From assembly GCA_023475165.1 (NCBI GenBank), contig JAMCWA010000039.1, positions 1 through 64,000 of the forward strand: a stretch of DNA of 64,000 nt. Reading direction: 5' to 3'. Positions 44,898 to 52,887 of the stretch are shown here, piece after piece. Position numbers and translations under genes: made by a program. The notes under the pieces are model-generated. The model was given only the letters and a program-made list of their open reading frames with translations. It was not told where the DNA came from and searched no databases. Within the stretch, counting starts at the first letter, position 1. Every line of letters begins with the position of its first letter. This stretch comes from Bacillota bacterium. GTDB taxonomy: Bacteria; Bacillota; Sulfobacillia; JAMCWA01.

Positions 44898-46049
44898 GTG
44901 GTTGGAGCCGCCGGCTTCACCCCTCGTCTTCGCCCCCTCTCCCAGCCTCTGGCACCACGCAGGCGAGACGAACTTATCCGGTCGCTTCAGGCCAAAAGCG
45001 AGATGATTCCTGTAGAGAACGTTCTAGTCATGGGCGGGACCACCGAAGGCCGGGAGATCGCCCACCTTCTCCAAAAATCCGGGTTCAAGGTGTTTTTGAG
45101 CAGCGTCAGCGAGTACGGAGCCCAACTGGCCAAAGGGGGACAGGAGCAGCCTGGGGATAACCCGGACGAGCCCCGTCCGTTCTCTGGTCGCGTTTCCTTG
45201 GCCCTTTCCGCTGGCCAGAGCACAGTAAATTTCCCGGGTCAGGGAACAATGGACTTCCCGGATCCCCGTTCGGCCGACCCAGAGCTGCCGCCAGAGAACT
45301 CAGGTCTGGTGGAGGCGTTGGGCGGCCCAACCCTTTTGGTTGGTCGGCGCAATCAGGAAGAACTGGTGTCCTTGCTGCGGCAAAAAGGGATCACCCTCCT
45401 CATCGACGCCACCCATCCCTTTGCCCAGGAGGCTTCCCGAAATGCCCGGGCGGCAGCCTCCATTACCGGCATTCCTTACATCCGCTTTGAACGGCCGGCA
45501 ACGGACTTCTCCACCGATTTCATGATGGCCGGAGGAGCTTCGATCATCCACCCGGTGGCGGATTATGACGAGGCGGCCACAAAAGCGGTCGCGCTAGGAG
45601 ACGTGATCTTTCTGGCCATCGGGAGCAAAAACCTGGCCCGCTTCCGTCAAGCTGTGCGTCAAACCGTTGCGGAAGCCGCGGTCAGGAGGCAAAAAAGACT
45701 CATCGCCCGCGTCCTGCCCGATCCCACCGTCATGAAAATATGTCTGGATTTGGGCTTTAGGCCGGCCGATATCGTGGCCATGCAAGGGCCCTTCAGCCGC
45801 GAATTGAACCGGGCTCTGCTGGAACATTTTCACGCCGAGGTCCTGGTAACCAAAGAGAGCGGGCCCACCGGCGGAACACCGGAAAAGATCCAGGCCGCGC
45901 AAGATCTGGGCATTCCCGTCGTTTTGATCCAGCGGCCCCAGCTCGATTACGGTTTGGTCGTCAGAGATTACGCCGCTCTTTTTGGGCACATCGGCCAGCT
46001 TTTCGCCGTTCCCGAAAAAAGCGAAGGGAAAGGAGAAGGTCAAAAATGA
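44898..46049 (+). CDS. cbiJ: CbiJ/CobK, cobalt-precorrin-6A reductase
   Basis: An NAD(P)H-dependent reductase of the corrin ring, 383 residues against about 250 for typical members. The excess is an N-terminal extension of about 40 residues and a Pro/Gly-rich insert at about residues 75-130. Core motifs are intact: VLVMGGTTEGREIAHLLQ, LLIDATHPFAQEASRNA, FLAIGSKNLARF and VTKESGPTGGTPEKIQAA. The GTG at 44898 with GGGAGGT 7 nt upstream is a good start. An internal ATG at 45003 would remove most of the extension. Confidence 0.9.
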   Translation: MVGAAGFTPRLRPLSQPLAPRRRDELIRSLQAKSEMIPVENVLVMGGTTEGREIAHLLQKSGFKVFLSSVSEYGAQLAKGGQEQPGDNPDEPRPFSGRVSLALSAGQSTVNFPGQGTMDFPDPRSADPELPPENSGLVEALGGPTLLVGRRNQEELVSLLRQKGITLLIDATHPFAQEASRNARAAASITGIPYIRFERPATDFSTDFMMAGGASIIHPVADYDEAATKAVALGDVIFLAIGSKNLARFRQAVRQTVAEAAVRRQKRLIARVLPDPTVMKICLDLGFRPADIVAMQGPFSRELNRALLEHFHAEVLVTKESGPTGGTPEKIQAAQDLGIPVVLIQRPQLDYGLVVRDYAALFGHIGQLFAVPEKSEGKGEGQK

Positions 46050-46444
46050 AACCCGAGACCGGTGTCGTCATCCTCAGCCACGGTAGCCGGGGACCGGGGG
46101 CCAGTTTGGCCGACCTGGAGGCCATTAGCAAAATCTCGGCCGCCAGGCTGGGTAACAAGCACATCGCTTACGCCGCCCTCCAGTTTGCCCATCCCACCCT
46201 GTCGGAAGCCTGCGCCAACCTGGTCGAGAAAGGGGTGCGGCGGATCGTGGTCGTCCCCTTCTTCCTCTCCACCGGAACGCACGTCGCCAAAGACATCCCC
46301 GCCGAAATCGCCCAGCTTCAGGCAGTTTATCCGGAAATTGAATTCCGGCAGGCCCGTCACCTGGGCAGCGATGCGCGCCTGGCCGAGATCTTGCTGGAGA
46401 GGGTGGAGGAGGTGTGCCAAAATGACGAGAGGCGGGCCCTTTGA
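46046..46444 (+). CDS. cbiX: CbiX (short form), sirohydrochlorin cobaltochelatase
   Basis: It inserts Co2+ into sirohydrochlorin, the entry step of the anaerobic pathway; 132 residues. This is the short, single-domain CbiX form that acts as a homodimer. Active-site histidines are in ILSHGSRGPGA and FLSTGTHVAKDI. The start overlaps the cbiJ stop by 4 nt, and its end overlaps cbiC by 23 nt. Confidence 0.92.
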   Translation: MKPETGVVILSHGSRGPGASLADLEAISKISAARLGNKHIAYAALQFAHPTLSEACANLVEKGVRRIVVVPFFLSTGTHVAKDIPAEIAQLQAVYPEIEFRQARHLGSDARLAEILLERVEEVCQNDERRAL

Positions 46445-47111
46445 CCAGGGTGAGGGCAAGCTTTGGGATCCGGTGGAGATCGAAAAACGCAGTTTTGAGA
46501 TAATCGAAGGCTTAATGTCCAAAGAGTGGCCCTGGCCGGAAAAGGCCCTGGTGAAAAGGGTCATCCATGCCACCGGTGATCCAGAATACGCGGGACTGTT
46601 GGAGATTCATCCGGAGGCCATCCCGGCTGGCCAGGAAGCCCTGCGCCGAGGCGGCCCCATTATTACCGACGTCAAGATGGTCCAGGCCGGTCTAAACCGA
46701 AAAAACCTGGAACCATATGGTTGTAAAATTTCCTGCTTCATCGACGAACCAGCCATCGTCAATCTGGCGAAAGAATCGGGAATCATCTCGCTTTTGGTGG
46801 CCATGGATTGGGCCCTCCAGCAGCTGGGGGAAAGATTAGCGGACAGCGTCTTCGTCATCGGCAATGCCCCCACCGCCCTTTTTGCTCTCTTGGCGCTACT
46901 GCCGGAGAAAGATACCCGGCCGGCTTTGGTCATCGGTACGCCCGTTGGTTTTGTTGGCGCCAGCGAAGCTAAAGAGGCGTTGCGCTCCTCCGGAATTCCT
47001 TACATCATCACCCGGGGGGTGAAAGGCGGCAGCGCGGTGGCCGTAGCCTGTTTTAATGCCATCAGTGGCCTTTCGGGGCCAGCCTGGCAGCCAAACAATC
47101 ACGAAAGGTGA
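46422..47111 (+). CDS. cbiC: CbiC, cobalt-precorrin-8 methylmutase
   Basis: It moves the methyl group from C11 to C12 to give cobyrinate; 229 residues. The catalytic His is in RVIHATGDPEYA, and GGPIITDVKMVQAGL, FVIGNAPTALFAL and VGFVGASEAKEAL are family motifs. The ATG at 46422 follows GGAGGAGG, 10-13 nt upstream. It is the last gene of the cbi cluster. The stretch 47112-47353 contains only a stray copy of the next promoter's -35 region. Confidence 0.95.
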   Translation: MTRGGPFDQGEGKLWDPVEIEKRSFEIIEGLMSKEWPWPEKALVKRVIHATGDPEYAGLLEIHPEAIPAGQEALRRGGPIITDVKMVQAGLNRKNLEPYGCKISCFIDEPAIVNLAKESGIISLLVAMDWALQQLGERLADSVFVIGNAPTALFALLALLPEKDTRPALVIGTPVGFVGASEAKEALRSSGIPYIITRGVKGGSAVAVACFNAISGLSGPAWQPNNHER

Positions 47112-47353
47112 ACCAGCTCAGGGAAGACTGACCGCGTATTGGGGAGGACGGCTGTACAAAAGAGGATGCCCCGTCGGCCCAACCGGACAAGAGAATTGAC
47201 GGCAGTCATACACATCGCAGGGGGATTGGGCCGCTGTCAACGCGGGTGATTGAAGGCCGCTGCGGCGGTCCAGCGCGCCTTCATTTGAGCAGGCGCCTGC
47301 GGTGGCGTATGGCGAGTGGGTCGCGGTCAAGTGGCCACGACCACGTAAAAGAA

Positions 47354-47383
47354 TTGACGGCAGTCGTGAATCTGGATTATAAT
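47354..47383 (+). promoter_or_regulatory. SigA-type promoter of the thi operon
   Basis: -35 TTGACG (47354-47359), an 18-nt spacer, and consensus -10 TATAAT (47378-47383). The block GAATTGACGGCAGTC around the -35 also occurs at 47193 without a -10. Confidence 0.8.
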
Positions 47384-47404
47384 GGGGTCAATGGAGAAAC
47401 TACG

Positions 47405-47492
47405 TGCGGGGAGCTCCTGTTAGGGGCTGAGAAAGGGCTGCGAGCACCTGACCCACGAACCTGATCAGGGTAATGCCTGCGAAGGGAAGGGC
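47405..47492 (+). promoter_or_regulatory. TPP riboswitch (THI element)
   Basis: It has all conserved blocks: GCGGGGAGC, CTGAGA, ACCC, GAACCTGATCAGGGTAATGC and GCGAAGGGAA. A terminator follows at 47505. It controls thiD-thiW-thiE. Confidence 0.97.
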
Positions 47493-47504
47493 CGACGAAC
47501 GGTA

Positions 47505-47532
47505 AAAGCGTATCCCTTCGGGGATACGCTTT
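47505..47532 (+). terminator. Intrinsic terminator of the TPP riboswitch
   Basis: AAAGCGTATCCC-ttcg-GGGATACGCTTT is a perfect 12-bp stem with a UUCG loop. A degenerate second copy of the terminator and its tail lies at about 47591-47627. Confidence 0.92.
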
Positions 47533-47742
47533 AATCGTTTCTCTCCGGTGGCCAAAAGATGAATAACGCCTTACTCGTCTCTTTCGCAGGCCAAGGATAT
47601 CCTTCGGGACCACGCTCTAATCGTTTCTGGGGGGGGTGAGTGGAGCCTTGAGTATACCTGAAGCGTTCCCTTGAGAGGCTAGCGGATAGCCACTTGGATT
47701 TGAGCCTTACCTATATCAACTAACAGAGAGAGGGATGGTGGT

Positions 47743-48531
47743 ATGCTGCCTCGCGCCCTGACCATTGCCGGATCCGACAGCGGCGGCGGCGCCGGGATCC
47801 AGGCTGATTTGAAAACCTTCAGTGCCCTAGGTGTATATGGGATGTCCGTGCTCACCGCCTTGACCGCTCAAAATACCCTGGGTGTGCAAGGCGTTCATCT
47901 GGTCCCACCCAGCTTTGTCGCCGCTCAACTGGATTCAGTGCTGTCTGACCTCGGCGCTGACGCGGCCAAAACTGGGATGCTGGCTAGCGCCGAGATCGTC
48001 GAAGTGGTGGCGGCCAAGATCGAGGAATACCGGGTGGATAAGTTCGTCGTTGACCCGGTGATGGTGGCCAAGAGTGGCGATCCGCTTCTGGCCGGGGAGG
48101 CCCAGGAGACCCTCGTCCGCAAGCTTCTACCGCTGGCCCTGGTGGTCACCCCCAACGTTCCCGAAGCCGAAGTTATGACCGGGGTAAAGATCCACGATCA
48201 GGCTGGACTGCGCGAAGGGGCCCGCCGCCTTGCCGCCCTTGGGCCGCGTTGGGTGGTGATGAAAGGGGGACATCTGGAGGGACCCGCCACTGACCTCATC
48301 TTTGACGGGCATGACTTCTATGAGCTACCGGCCGAACGGGTTGCGACGAAAAACACCCACGGCACGGGCTGTACCTTCTCCGCCGCCATTACCGCGGGTC
48401 TGGCCGCTGGGAGGTCCCCGCTGGAGGCCATTGCTCAGGCCAAAGAATATATCACCGGGGCCATCAAGCACTCCCTGGCTCTAGGCCATGGTTACGGACC
48501 GACCAATCACCTTTATCGCTGGTTTCGGTAA
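47743..48531 (+). CDS. thiD: ThiD, hydroxymethylpyrimidine (phosphate) kinase
   Basis: It phosphorylates HMP and HMP-P for thiamin synthesis; 262 residues, ribokinase fold. Signature segments are [20 protein letters not shown] near the N-terminus, [15 protein letters not shown] and the C-terminal anion hole [13 protein letters not shown]. The ATG at 47743 has GAGAGAGGG upstream. It is the first gene behind the TPP riboswitch. Confidence 0.96.
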   Translation: MLPRALTIAGSDSGGGAGIQADLKTFSALGVYGMSVLTALTAQNTLGVQGVHLVPPSFVAAQLDSVLSDLGADAAKTGMLASAEIVEVVAAKIEEYRVDKFVVDPVMVAKSGDPLLAGEAQETLVRKLLPLALVVTPNVPEAEVMTGVKIHDQAGLREGARRLAALGPRWVVMKGGHLEGPATDLIFDGHDFYELPAERVATKNTHGTGCTFSAAITAGLAAGRSPLEAIAQAKEYITGAIKHSLALGHGYGPTNHLYRWFR

Positions 48532-48637
48532 ACGCAGAAGGATTCTCCTTATCCATTCTGTATCTCTCTTGGGGCCTGGTTCCTCGCCGTTGTTGGCGCC
48601 AACCGGACAGTCCCCGGAGACTGGAGGAGGTTTGTTT

Positions 48638-49129
48638 ATGACCACACGGAGAATTACCTTAATGGCACTTTTTGTCGCCATCGGTACCCTTACCGCTCAT
48701 CTGGTTTCCTTTCCCGTAGGTGCCTCGCGAGTTTCTCCATTGACCCCATTATAATCCGTGATCGGAGCCGTTTTACTCGGCCCCTGGGAGGCCGCCCTGG
48801 TCGCCTTCCTGGTGGCGGTACTCCGCAATCTTTTGGGTACGGGGACCATTTTTGCCTTCCCCGGAGGCATCATTGGGGCTTTGTTGGCCGGTTATCTCTA
48901 CCGCTTGACCGGGCGCGATCTTTGGGCCCCGCTGGGAGAGGTGACGGGCACCGGTCTCCTCGGCGGCCTTTTGTCTTTCCCCATCGCCAAATTCGTTTTG
49001 GGCAAAGCGGTGGCGGCCTTCTTTTTTGTTCCACCTTTTACCTTGAGCAGTCTGGCGGGAGCCATTACCGGGTATCTGGTTCTGCAGGCCATCCCTAAGG
49101 CTTACCGGCGGGACAAGACCACTCCGTAA
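48638..49129 (+). pseudogene. thiW: ThiW, thiamin-related transporter S component, interrupted by in-frame stop
   Basis: ThiW is a small membrane protein of thiamin operons, probably the S subunit of an ECF transporter for a thiazole precursor. The frame starts at ATG 48638 after CTGGAGGAGG and reads ITLMALFVAIGTLTAHLVSF, then PVGASRVSP. It stops at TAA 48752-48754. The same frame continues with IGAVLLGPWEAALVAFLVAV and LLGTGTIFAFPGGIIGALLAG to 49129. Aligned by eye with ThiW from memory, the stop lies in the conserved block after PVG-x-x-(K/R)-V, and the residues around it are also unusual. It is either a real inactivation, a sequence error, or a gene restarted at GTG 48758. Confidence 0.75.
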
Positions 49130-49175
49130 ATGGGACAGTGGTGGCAGAAGGGAAAAAGACCCATGGTAGGCCCCC

Positions 49176-49214
49176 CATGCCGCAAGCGGCACCAGCAGAG
49201 GATGAAAATGGCCG
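49176..49214 (+). repeat. Dispersed repeat III, copy 2
   Basis: It differs from the repeat over the cbiD 3' end (39335-39373) at three of 39 positions by my count. It lies 46 nt after thiW and leads straight into a large hairpin. Confidence 0.75.
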
Positions 49215-49284
49215 CGGCAGGGTGATTGTCCCAAGGGATTGTCGAAGCGGAGCACCGGAGTGAGCCGGGACAATCACCCTGCCG
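49215..49284 (+). terminator. 18-bp perfect inverted repeat between thiW and thiE
   Basis: CGGCAGGGTGATTGTCCC (49215-49232) and its exact reverse complement (49267-49284) enclose 34 nt. There is no T-tract, so this is a hairpin element or mRNA stabiliser and not a typical intrinsic terminator. Confidence 0.6.
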
Positions 49285-49328
49285 GGATAACCCCTTTTCA
49301 GGGTCGAGCTCGTCAAAGGAGGAGTACT

Positions 49329-49970
49329 ATGGACGAACAGGAATTGACCCGGCGTCTGCGCCTTTATCTGGTCACCGATCGTCGTTTGTCTCAGGGTCGC
49401 GGTGAGGAGGAGGTCGTGACCGCCGCCTTGGCCGGCGGGGTAACTGCCGTTCAACTGCGGGGGAAGGAAATGACCACCCGCCAACTGGTGGCCGTAGGAG
49501 AAAGGCTCCGGGAGATCACCCGGCGGGTTGGGGCCCTGTTTTTGGTCAACGACCGCCTGGATGTGGCCCTGGCCGTCGAGGCCGACGGCGTCCATTTGGG
49601 GCAGGATGACCTGCCGCTAGACCGGGTTCGTCGGTTGGCCGGGCGACGTTTTCTCATCGGTATCTCGGCCGAGAATCCCCGGGAAGCGCAAGAAGCGGAA
49701 GCGGGGGGAGCGGATTACATCGGAGCCGGGGCCGTTTTTCCTACGGGAACGAAAGCGGATGCCGGCCACCCCATTGGTTTAGAAGGACTGGCCGCCATTG
49801 TTGCCTCCGTCAAAATTCCCGTAGTCGCCATCGGGGGAATCAACGCCGCCAACGCGGCCACCGTGTTGAAGACCGGCGCTGCCGGCATCGCTGTAGTCTC
49901 AGCCATCGTCGCTGCTCCCGATGTCACCGCCGCCGCGGCCGAGCTGCGGCATCTTTTAGGAGAGTACTGA
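49329..49970 (+). CDS. thiE: ThiE, thiamin-phosphate synthase
   Basis: It joins HMP-PP and thiazole phosphate; 213 residues, TIM barrel. Motifs are LYLVTDRRLSQGR, AVQLRGKEMTTRQL, LVNDRLDVALAVEADGVHLG and YIGAGAVFPTGTKADAG. The ATG at 49329 follows AAAGGAGGA. Its last codons and stop overlap the first copy of dispersed repeat II. Confidence 0.96.
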   Translation: MDEQELTRRLRLYLVTDRRLSQGRGEEEVVTAALAGGVTAVQLRGKEMTTRQLVAVGERLREITRRVGALFLVNDRLDVALAVEADGVHLGQDDLPLDRVRRLAGRRFLIGISAENPREAQEAEAGGADYIGAGAVFPTGTKADAGHPIGLEGLAAIVASVKIPVVAIGGINAANAATVLKTGAAGIAVVSAIVAAPDVTAAAAELRHLLGEY

Positions 49971-50029
49971 CGAAACTGCGCGGCCGATCTGCACATCTCC
50001 TGGGAGAATGCTGACGAAACTGCGATTTT
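49958..50029 (+). repeat. Dispersed repeat II, tandem copies 2 and 3
   Basis: AGGAGAGTACTGACGAAACT (from 49958, across the thiE stop) and TGGGAGAATGCTGACGAAAC (from 50001) are two copies of the motif also found inverted at 9719-9753. Confidence 0.6.
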
Positions 50030-50294
50030 GGGGGTCTGCAGGGAGAGGCACGCTACGACCGAGGGAAAGTGGAACTCGCTTCGGCCACCAGCCGCCGGGA
50101 TCTCCCCGCCATCGATCTCGCGAAGCGATGGGTGGGGACCATCCCACCGCCAGGAAGATGGGTTAAATCGGGGGCAATCGGCGGAAGCCAACGAAAAACG
50201 GGCTCCGACGGGGTCATCGTATGGTTGAACTGTTGGTAAGCTAGGGCGCCGTCGCCACCATTCTCCGGCCTGCCCTTGAGATGAGCCGGCTCTT
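50030..50294. other. Intergenic region between thiE and the ger operon
   Basis: Convergent gap with small hairpins (for example GTGGGGACCATCCCAC near 50131) and no supported gene. Nothing resembles a T-tract terminator for the germination operon. Confidence 0.5.
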
Positions 50295-50522
50295 TCAGGG
50301 CAAGAACCAACGGCGGAAGGGCTGGAGCAAAAAGAGGATGATCTTCGTTGGATTGGGTAAAGGCCACTTCAGGATCACCCCCAGGTTTAAGATGGTACCC
50401 CAAAGCCAGAGGAAGACAAAGGCCGACAATTCTCCCCACTCCCGTCGTTTAACCAGGGGCGGTATCTCCAGACCAGCAATGAGTACAAGGAGCGGCAGCA
50501 AAAAATAGACAAGGGACGACAA
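50295..50522 (-). CDS. Small two-helix membrane protein of the germination operon (Ger D-subunit-like)
   Basis: A 75-residue protein with two hydrophobic segments (SLVYFLLPLLVLIAGLEIPP and LSAFVFLWLWGTILNLGVIL) joined by a charged loop. The TTG at 50522 is chosen because GGAGG lies 7 nt upstream. It is the last gene of the gerAA-gerAB/AC operon. Small two-helix 'D' proteins are known next to some Bacillus ger operons, and this one matches them in size, topology and position. I do not see a sequence motif that proves it. Confidence 0.65.
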   Translation of the reverse strand: MSSLVYFLLPLLVLIAGLEIPPLVKRREWGELSAFVFLWLWGTILNLGVILKWPLPNPTKIILFLLQPFRRWFLP

Positions 50523-50589
50523 AAACGGGCCTCCTTTCTTTGTTTTGGTCGAAGATGGTCTCCAAAAGGCCAATCCAACTGATCCGCCT

Positions 50590-52887
50590 CTATTCCGGCG
50601 GATGGAGCGGGCCCCTGGGGGTGAGCCCGGCGTGGACCATCTTCACCGCGATCTTGATCGCCGGGCGAAGCTCCGCCAAACGTTCGCGCCAGTTTTGGCG
50701 GTAATTCGCCCAAACCCGCGGGCGGTGACGGTGCAGGGCCTCTCCGAGCCCCAGAGGATCGGCCTTTTTTTCTTCTAAGGCTTCCAGCAGGGCCAAAATC
50801 CGCTTTTCCAGCGTCGTGGCCAGGTGCTTTTTGAGCTCTTCTCGACCTTCTTCGGTGGTGAAATCGTCAGCGCAAGACTGCTCCCGCAAGATCATGTCCA
50901 GGTCTAGACTCAGTTCAAGTTGATCCCCTTTGGCCACCGGTTTAATCCGGCTCTCGTTGATCCGTATATTTAGTGTCAACCAGCCCTGTTCAGCTTTTGG
51001 ACAGGGCAGGGTCAGCAATAAAAGACCGGTCGGCTTGGCGAGGGCCAGGAGGGTTTCTCCTTCCTCTTGCCCCAGATGGCCGACCATCCGGTCGGCCCGG
51101 AATAAAGCCAAGCCGCTCAGGCGATACCCCACCGGACGCGCACCGTCCTCACCGCTTAAGCCATCGTGACTCTCCTTCCGGGTGGCCGTCTGGATCCAGG
51201 GCAAGACCGGATCTTTATCGCCGGCGGCTAGATCGGCCATTAATTCTCGCAAGTCCATGGTCAGGGTCTGTCCGCGGCCTTCCGCCACCTGCAACTGGGT
51301 CCTAATCCCAAGGCCTGGGATCTTTTCTAGGCCGGACGCGGCCACAATGATCGCCCGGGCTGGATCGGGGGCCACCAGGACCCGCATGGTACTGCGAAAC
51401 TCCTGGCGGCGGACAAAGCCATCCAGTAAAGGGCCCAGGCCCTCCCGGGCCAGGCTTTCCCCAAAAACGACGAATTCAATATGTTGCCCGTAAGGCAGGC
51501 GTGGCGAGAGGCAAAAGAGGTCGGTGAGGGCCTCCCCCAGATTACGCCCCCGACCCTGGACCAGCCAGACGGCGGGGCGGTTCCCGGAGGGACCTTCACC
51601 GGCCTTGGACAAGCTCGGCACCACCACCTGGGCCGTTAGGACGATGTTTTCGCCTTCCCGGTCCACCGCCAGGCCGGAAACCAGAGCCAATTTGTCGATC
51701 TCCAGGCGGTCCCAGCATCCGGTCAGGCTCACCAAAAGAAAGGCCAGGAGGATGCCGGCTAGTAGTCCTCTTGGCCGCCCCATCTTCTTTCCGCGCTTCC
51801 CGCCGCGGCGGAAAAAAGCCAGAGTCAAGAGGACCAGAGGAATGATGGCCTCAAAGGGCAAAGAATAGAGGGGCCAAACCCGGGCGGCGAAGTCCACCTC
51901 CTCCAGGAAACTCTCGTAGACCTGCAGGGAGAGACCGCCCATGATGAGCCCTAGGGGGGCCACCAGAGGGCGGTAATCCTTCAGGCCGAGCCATTGGGCC
52001 ACGCCGGTGGAGGTGCTATAAAGGCAGAGGGCGATCTTAAAAAAACCGGCCACGTCCCAGACCATCATGAGCAGGGCTTCCATCCTTTGAAAAAACTGAC
52101 CAATCTCAATGTCTTTGGCCACTTCAAAGGTGGCATAATGGAAGTTGGCGGCCAAAGGGGTGCCCAAAAAAGCGGTCACCATGGCGACCAATGTGGCCCC
52201 CAACAGGCTGGCCGAAAAAAGGGCGAAAAGGTAAGGCCAGAGCTTACTCGCCCGGCTCTGGACGGCCGGGAGGATTTGCACGAAGATTACCGATTCGGCC
52301 AGCGGAAAGCTGTAGACGGCCCAGGTGGCCCGCAGCAAGGACGTACCACCCTTCTCCAGGAAAGGCAGGAGGCGCCCTAAATCGCTCTGCAAGAAACCGG
52401 CCGCCAGAAGGAGCCCGGTCAGAAGGAGGGTCAGGGGGGAAAGGAGGTCGTTGGTCCTGGCCATTGGCCCGAGACCACCCCGCACCGCCACCACCGCCGC
52501 GAACAGAATGACCCCGTTGAGTACGGCCATGGGGGTGCGCGGCAAGAGGTTCATGGTGATGAAATCGCCAAAGTTGCGGGTCACCAAGGCCCCGAGGTGA
52601 AGGAAAAACCAAAGATATAATAACCCGATCAGCCTGCCCAAGAACCGTCCCAGGATGCGGGGAGCATATTGGATCAGGGAGAGGCCGGAATAAAGGCGAT
52701 CGAGGGTGACATAGATGGCCGCGGAAACGGCCGCCGGCAAGAAGGCCAAGAGGACGGCCAGCCAGGCATCCTGCCCGGCCGTCTTGATCAAACCCGTGGG
52801 GACTAAAAGGATGGCGCTCCCCACCTCAAAAATGAGCAAAAGCATTACCAGCTGCCTGGGGGTGATCTCTTCCTCCACTGAACTCAC
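50590..52887 (-). CDS. GerAB-GerAC fusion, spore germinant receptor B and C subunits in one frame
   Basis: A 765-residue protein. Residues 1-368 are a GerAB-type amino-acid permease-like domain with about ten helices (N-terminal EEEITPRQLVMLLLIFEVGS). From Met 369 the sequence is a complete GerAC: a hydrophobic signal (GLLAGILLAFLLVSLTGC) with lipobox, then WDRLEIDKLALVSGLAVDRE, the standard GerAC start. In most spore formers these are separate genes. Here no stop codon separates them, and the internal ATG at 51783 has only a weak ribosome site (GGAAAG). The GTG start overlaps the gerAA stop. The receptor would sit in the inner spore membrane. Confidence 0.88.
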   Translation of the reverse strand: MSSVEEEITPRQLVMLLLIFEVGSAILLVPTGLIKTAGQDAWLAVLLAFLPAAVSAAIYVTLDRLYSGLSLIQYAPRILGRFLGRLIGLLYLWFFLHLGALVTRNFGDFITMNLLPRTPMAVLNGVILFAAVVAVRGGLGPMARTNDLLSPLTLLLTGLLLAAGFLQSDLGRLLPFLEKGGTSLLRATWAVYSFPLAESVIFVQILPAVQSRASKLWPYLFALFSASLLGATLVAMVTAFLGTPLAANFHYATFEVAKDIEIGQFFQRMEALLMMVWDVAGFFKIALCLYSTSTGVAQWLGLKDYRPLVAPLGLIMGGLSLQVYESFLEEVDFAARVWPLYSLPFEAIIPLVLLTLAFFRRGGKRGKKMGRPRGLLAGILLAFLLVSLTGCWDRLEIDKLALVSGLAVDREGENIVLTAQVVVPSLSKAGEGPSGNRPAVWLVQGRGRNLGEALTDLFCLSPRLPYGQHIEFVVFGESLAREGLGPLLDGFVRRQEFRSTMRVLVAPDPARAIIVAASGLEKIPGLGIRTQLQVAEGRGQTLTMDLRELMADLAAGDKDPVLPWIQTATRKESHDGLSGEDGARPVGYRLSGLALFRADRMVGHLGQEEGETLLALAKPTGLLLLTLPCPKAEQGWLTLNIRINESRIKPVAKGDQLELSLDLDMILREQSCADDFTTEEGREELKKHLATTLEKRILALLEALEEKKADPLGLGEALHRHRPRVWANYRQNWRERLAELRPAIKIAVKMVHAGLTPRGPLHPPE

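Noticed and set aside
46062-46421. Longer N-terminus for CbiC from 46062
   Set aside because: It is the out-of-frame shadow of cbiX. CbiC starts cleanly at ATG 46422 with a strong ribosome site.
50053-50439. 128-codon minus-strand frame after the ger operon
   Set aside because: It overlaps the two-helix protein gene in another frame, is proline-rich and has no relatives.
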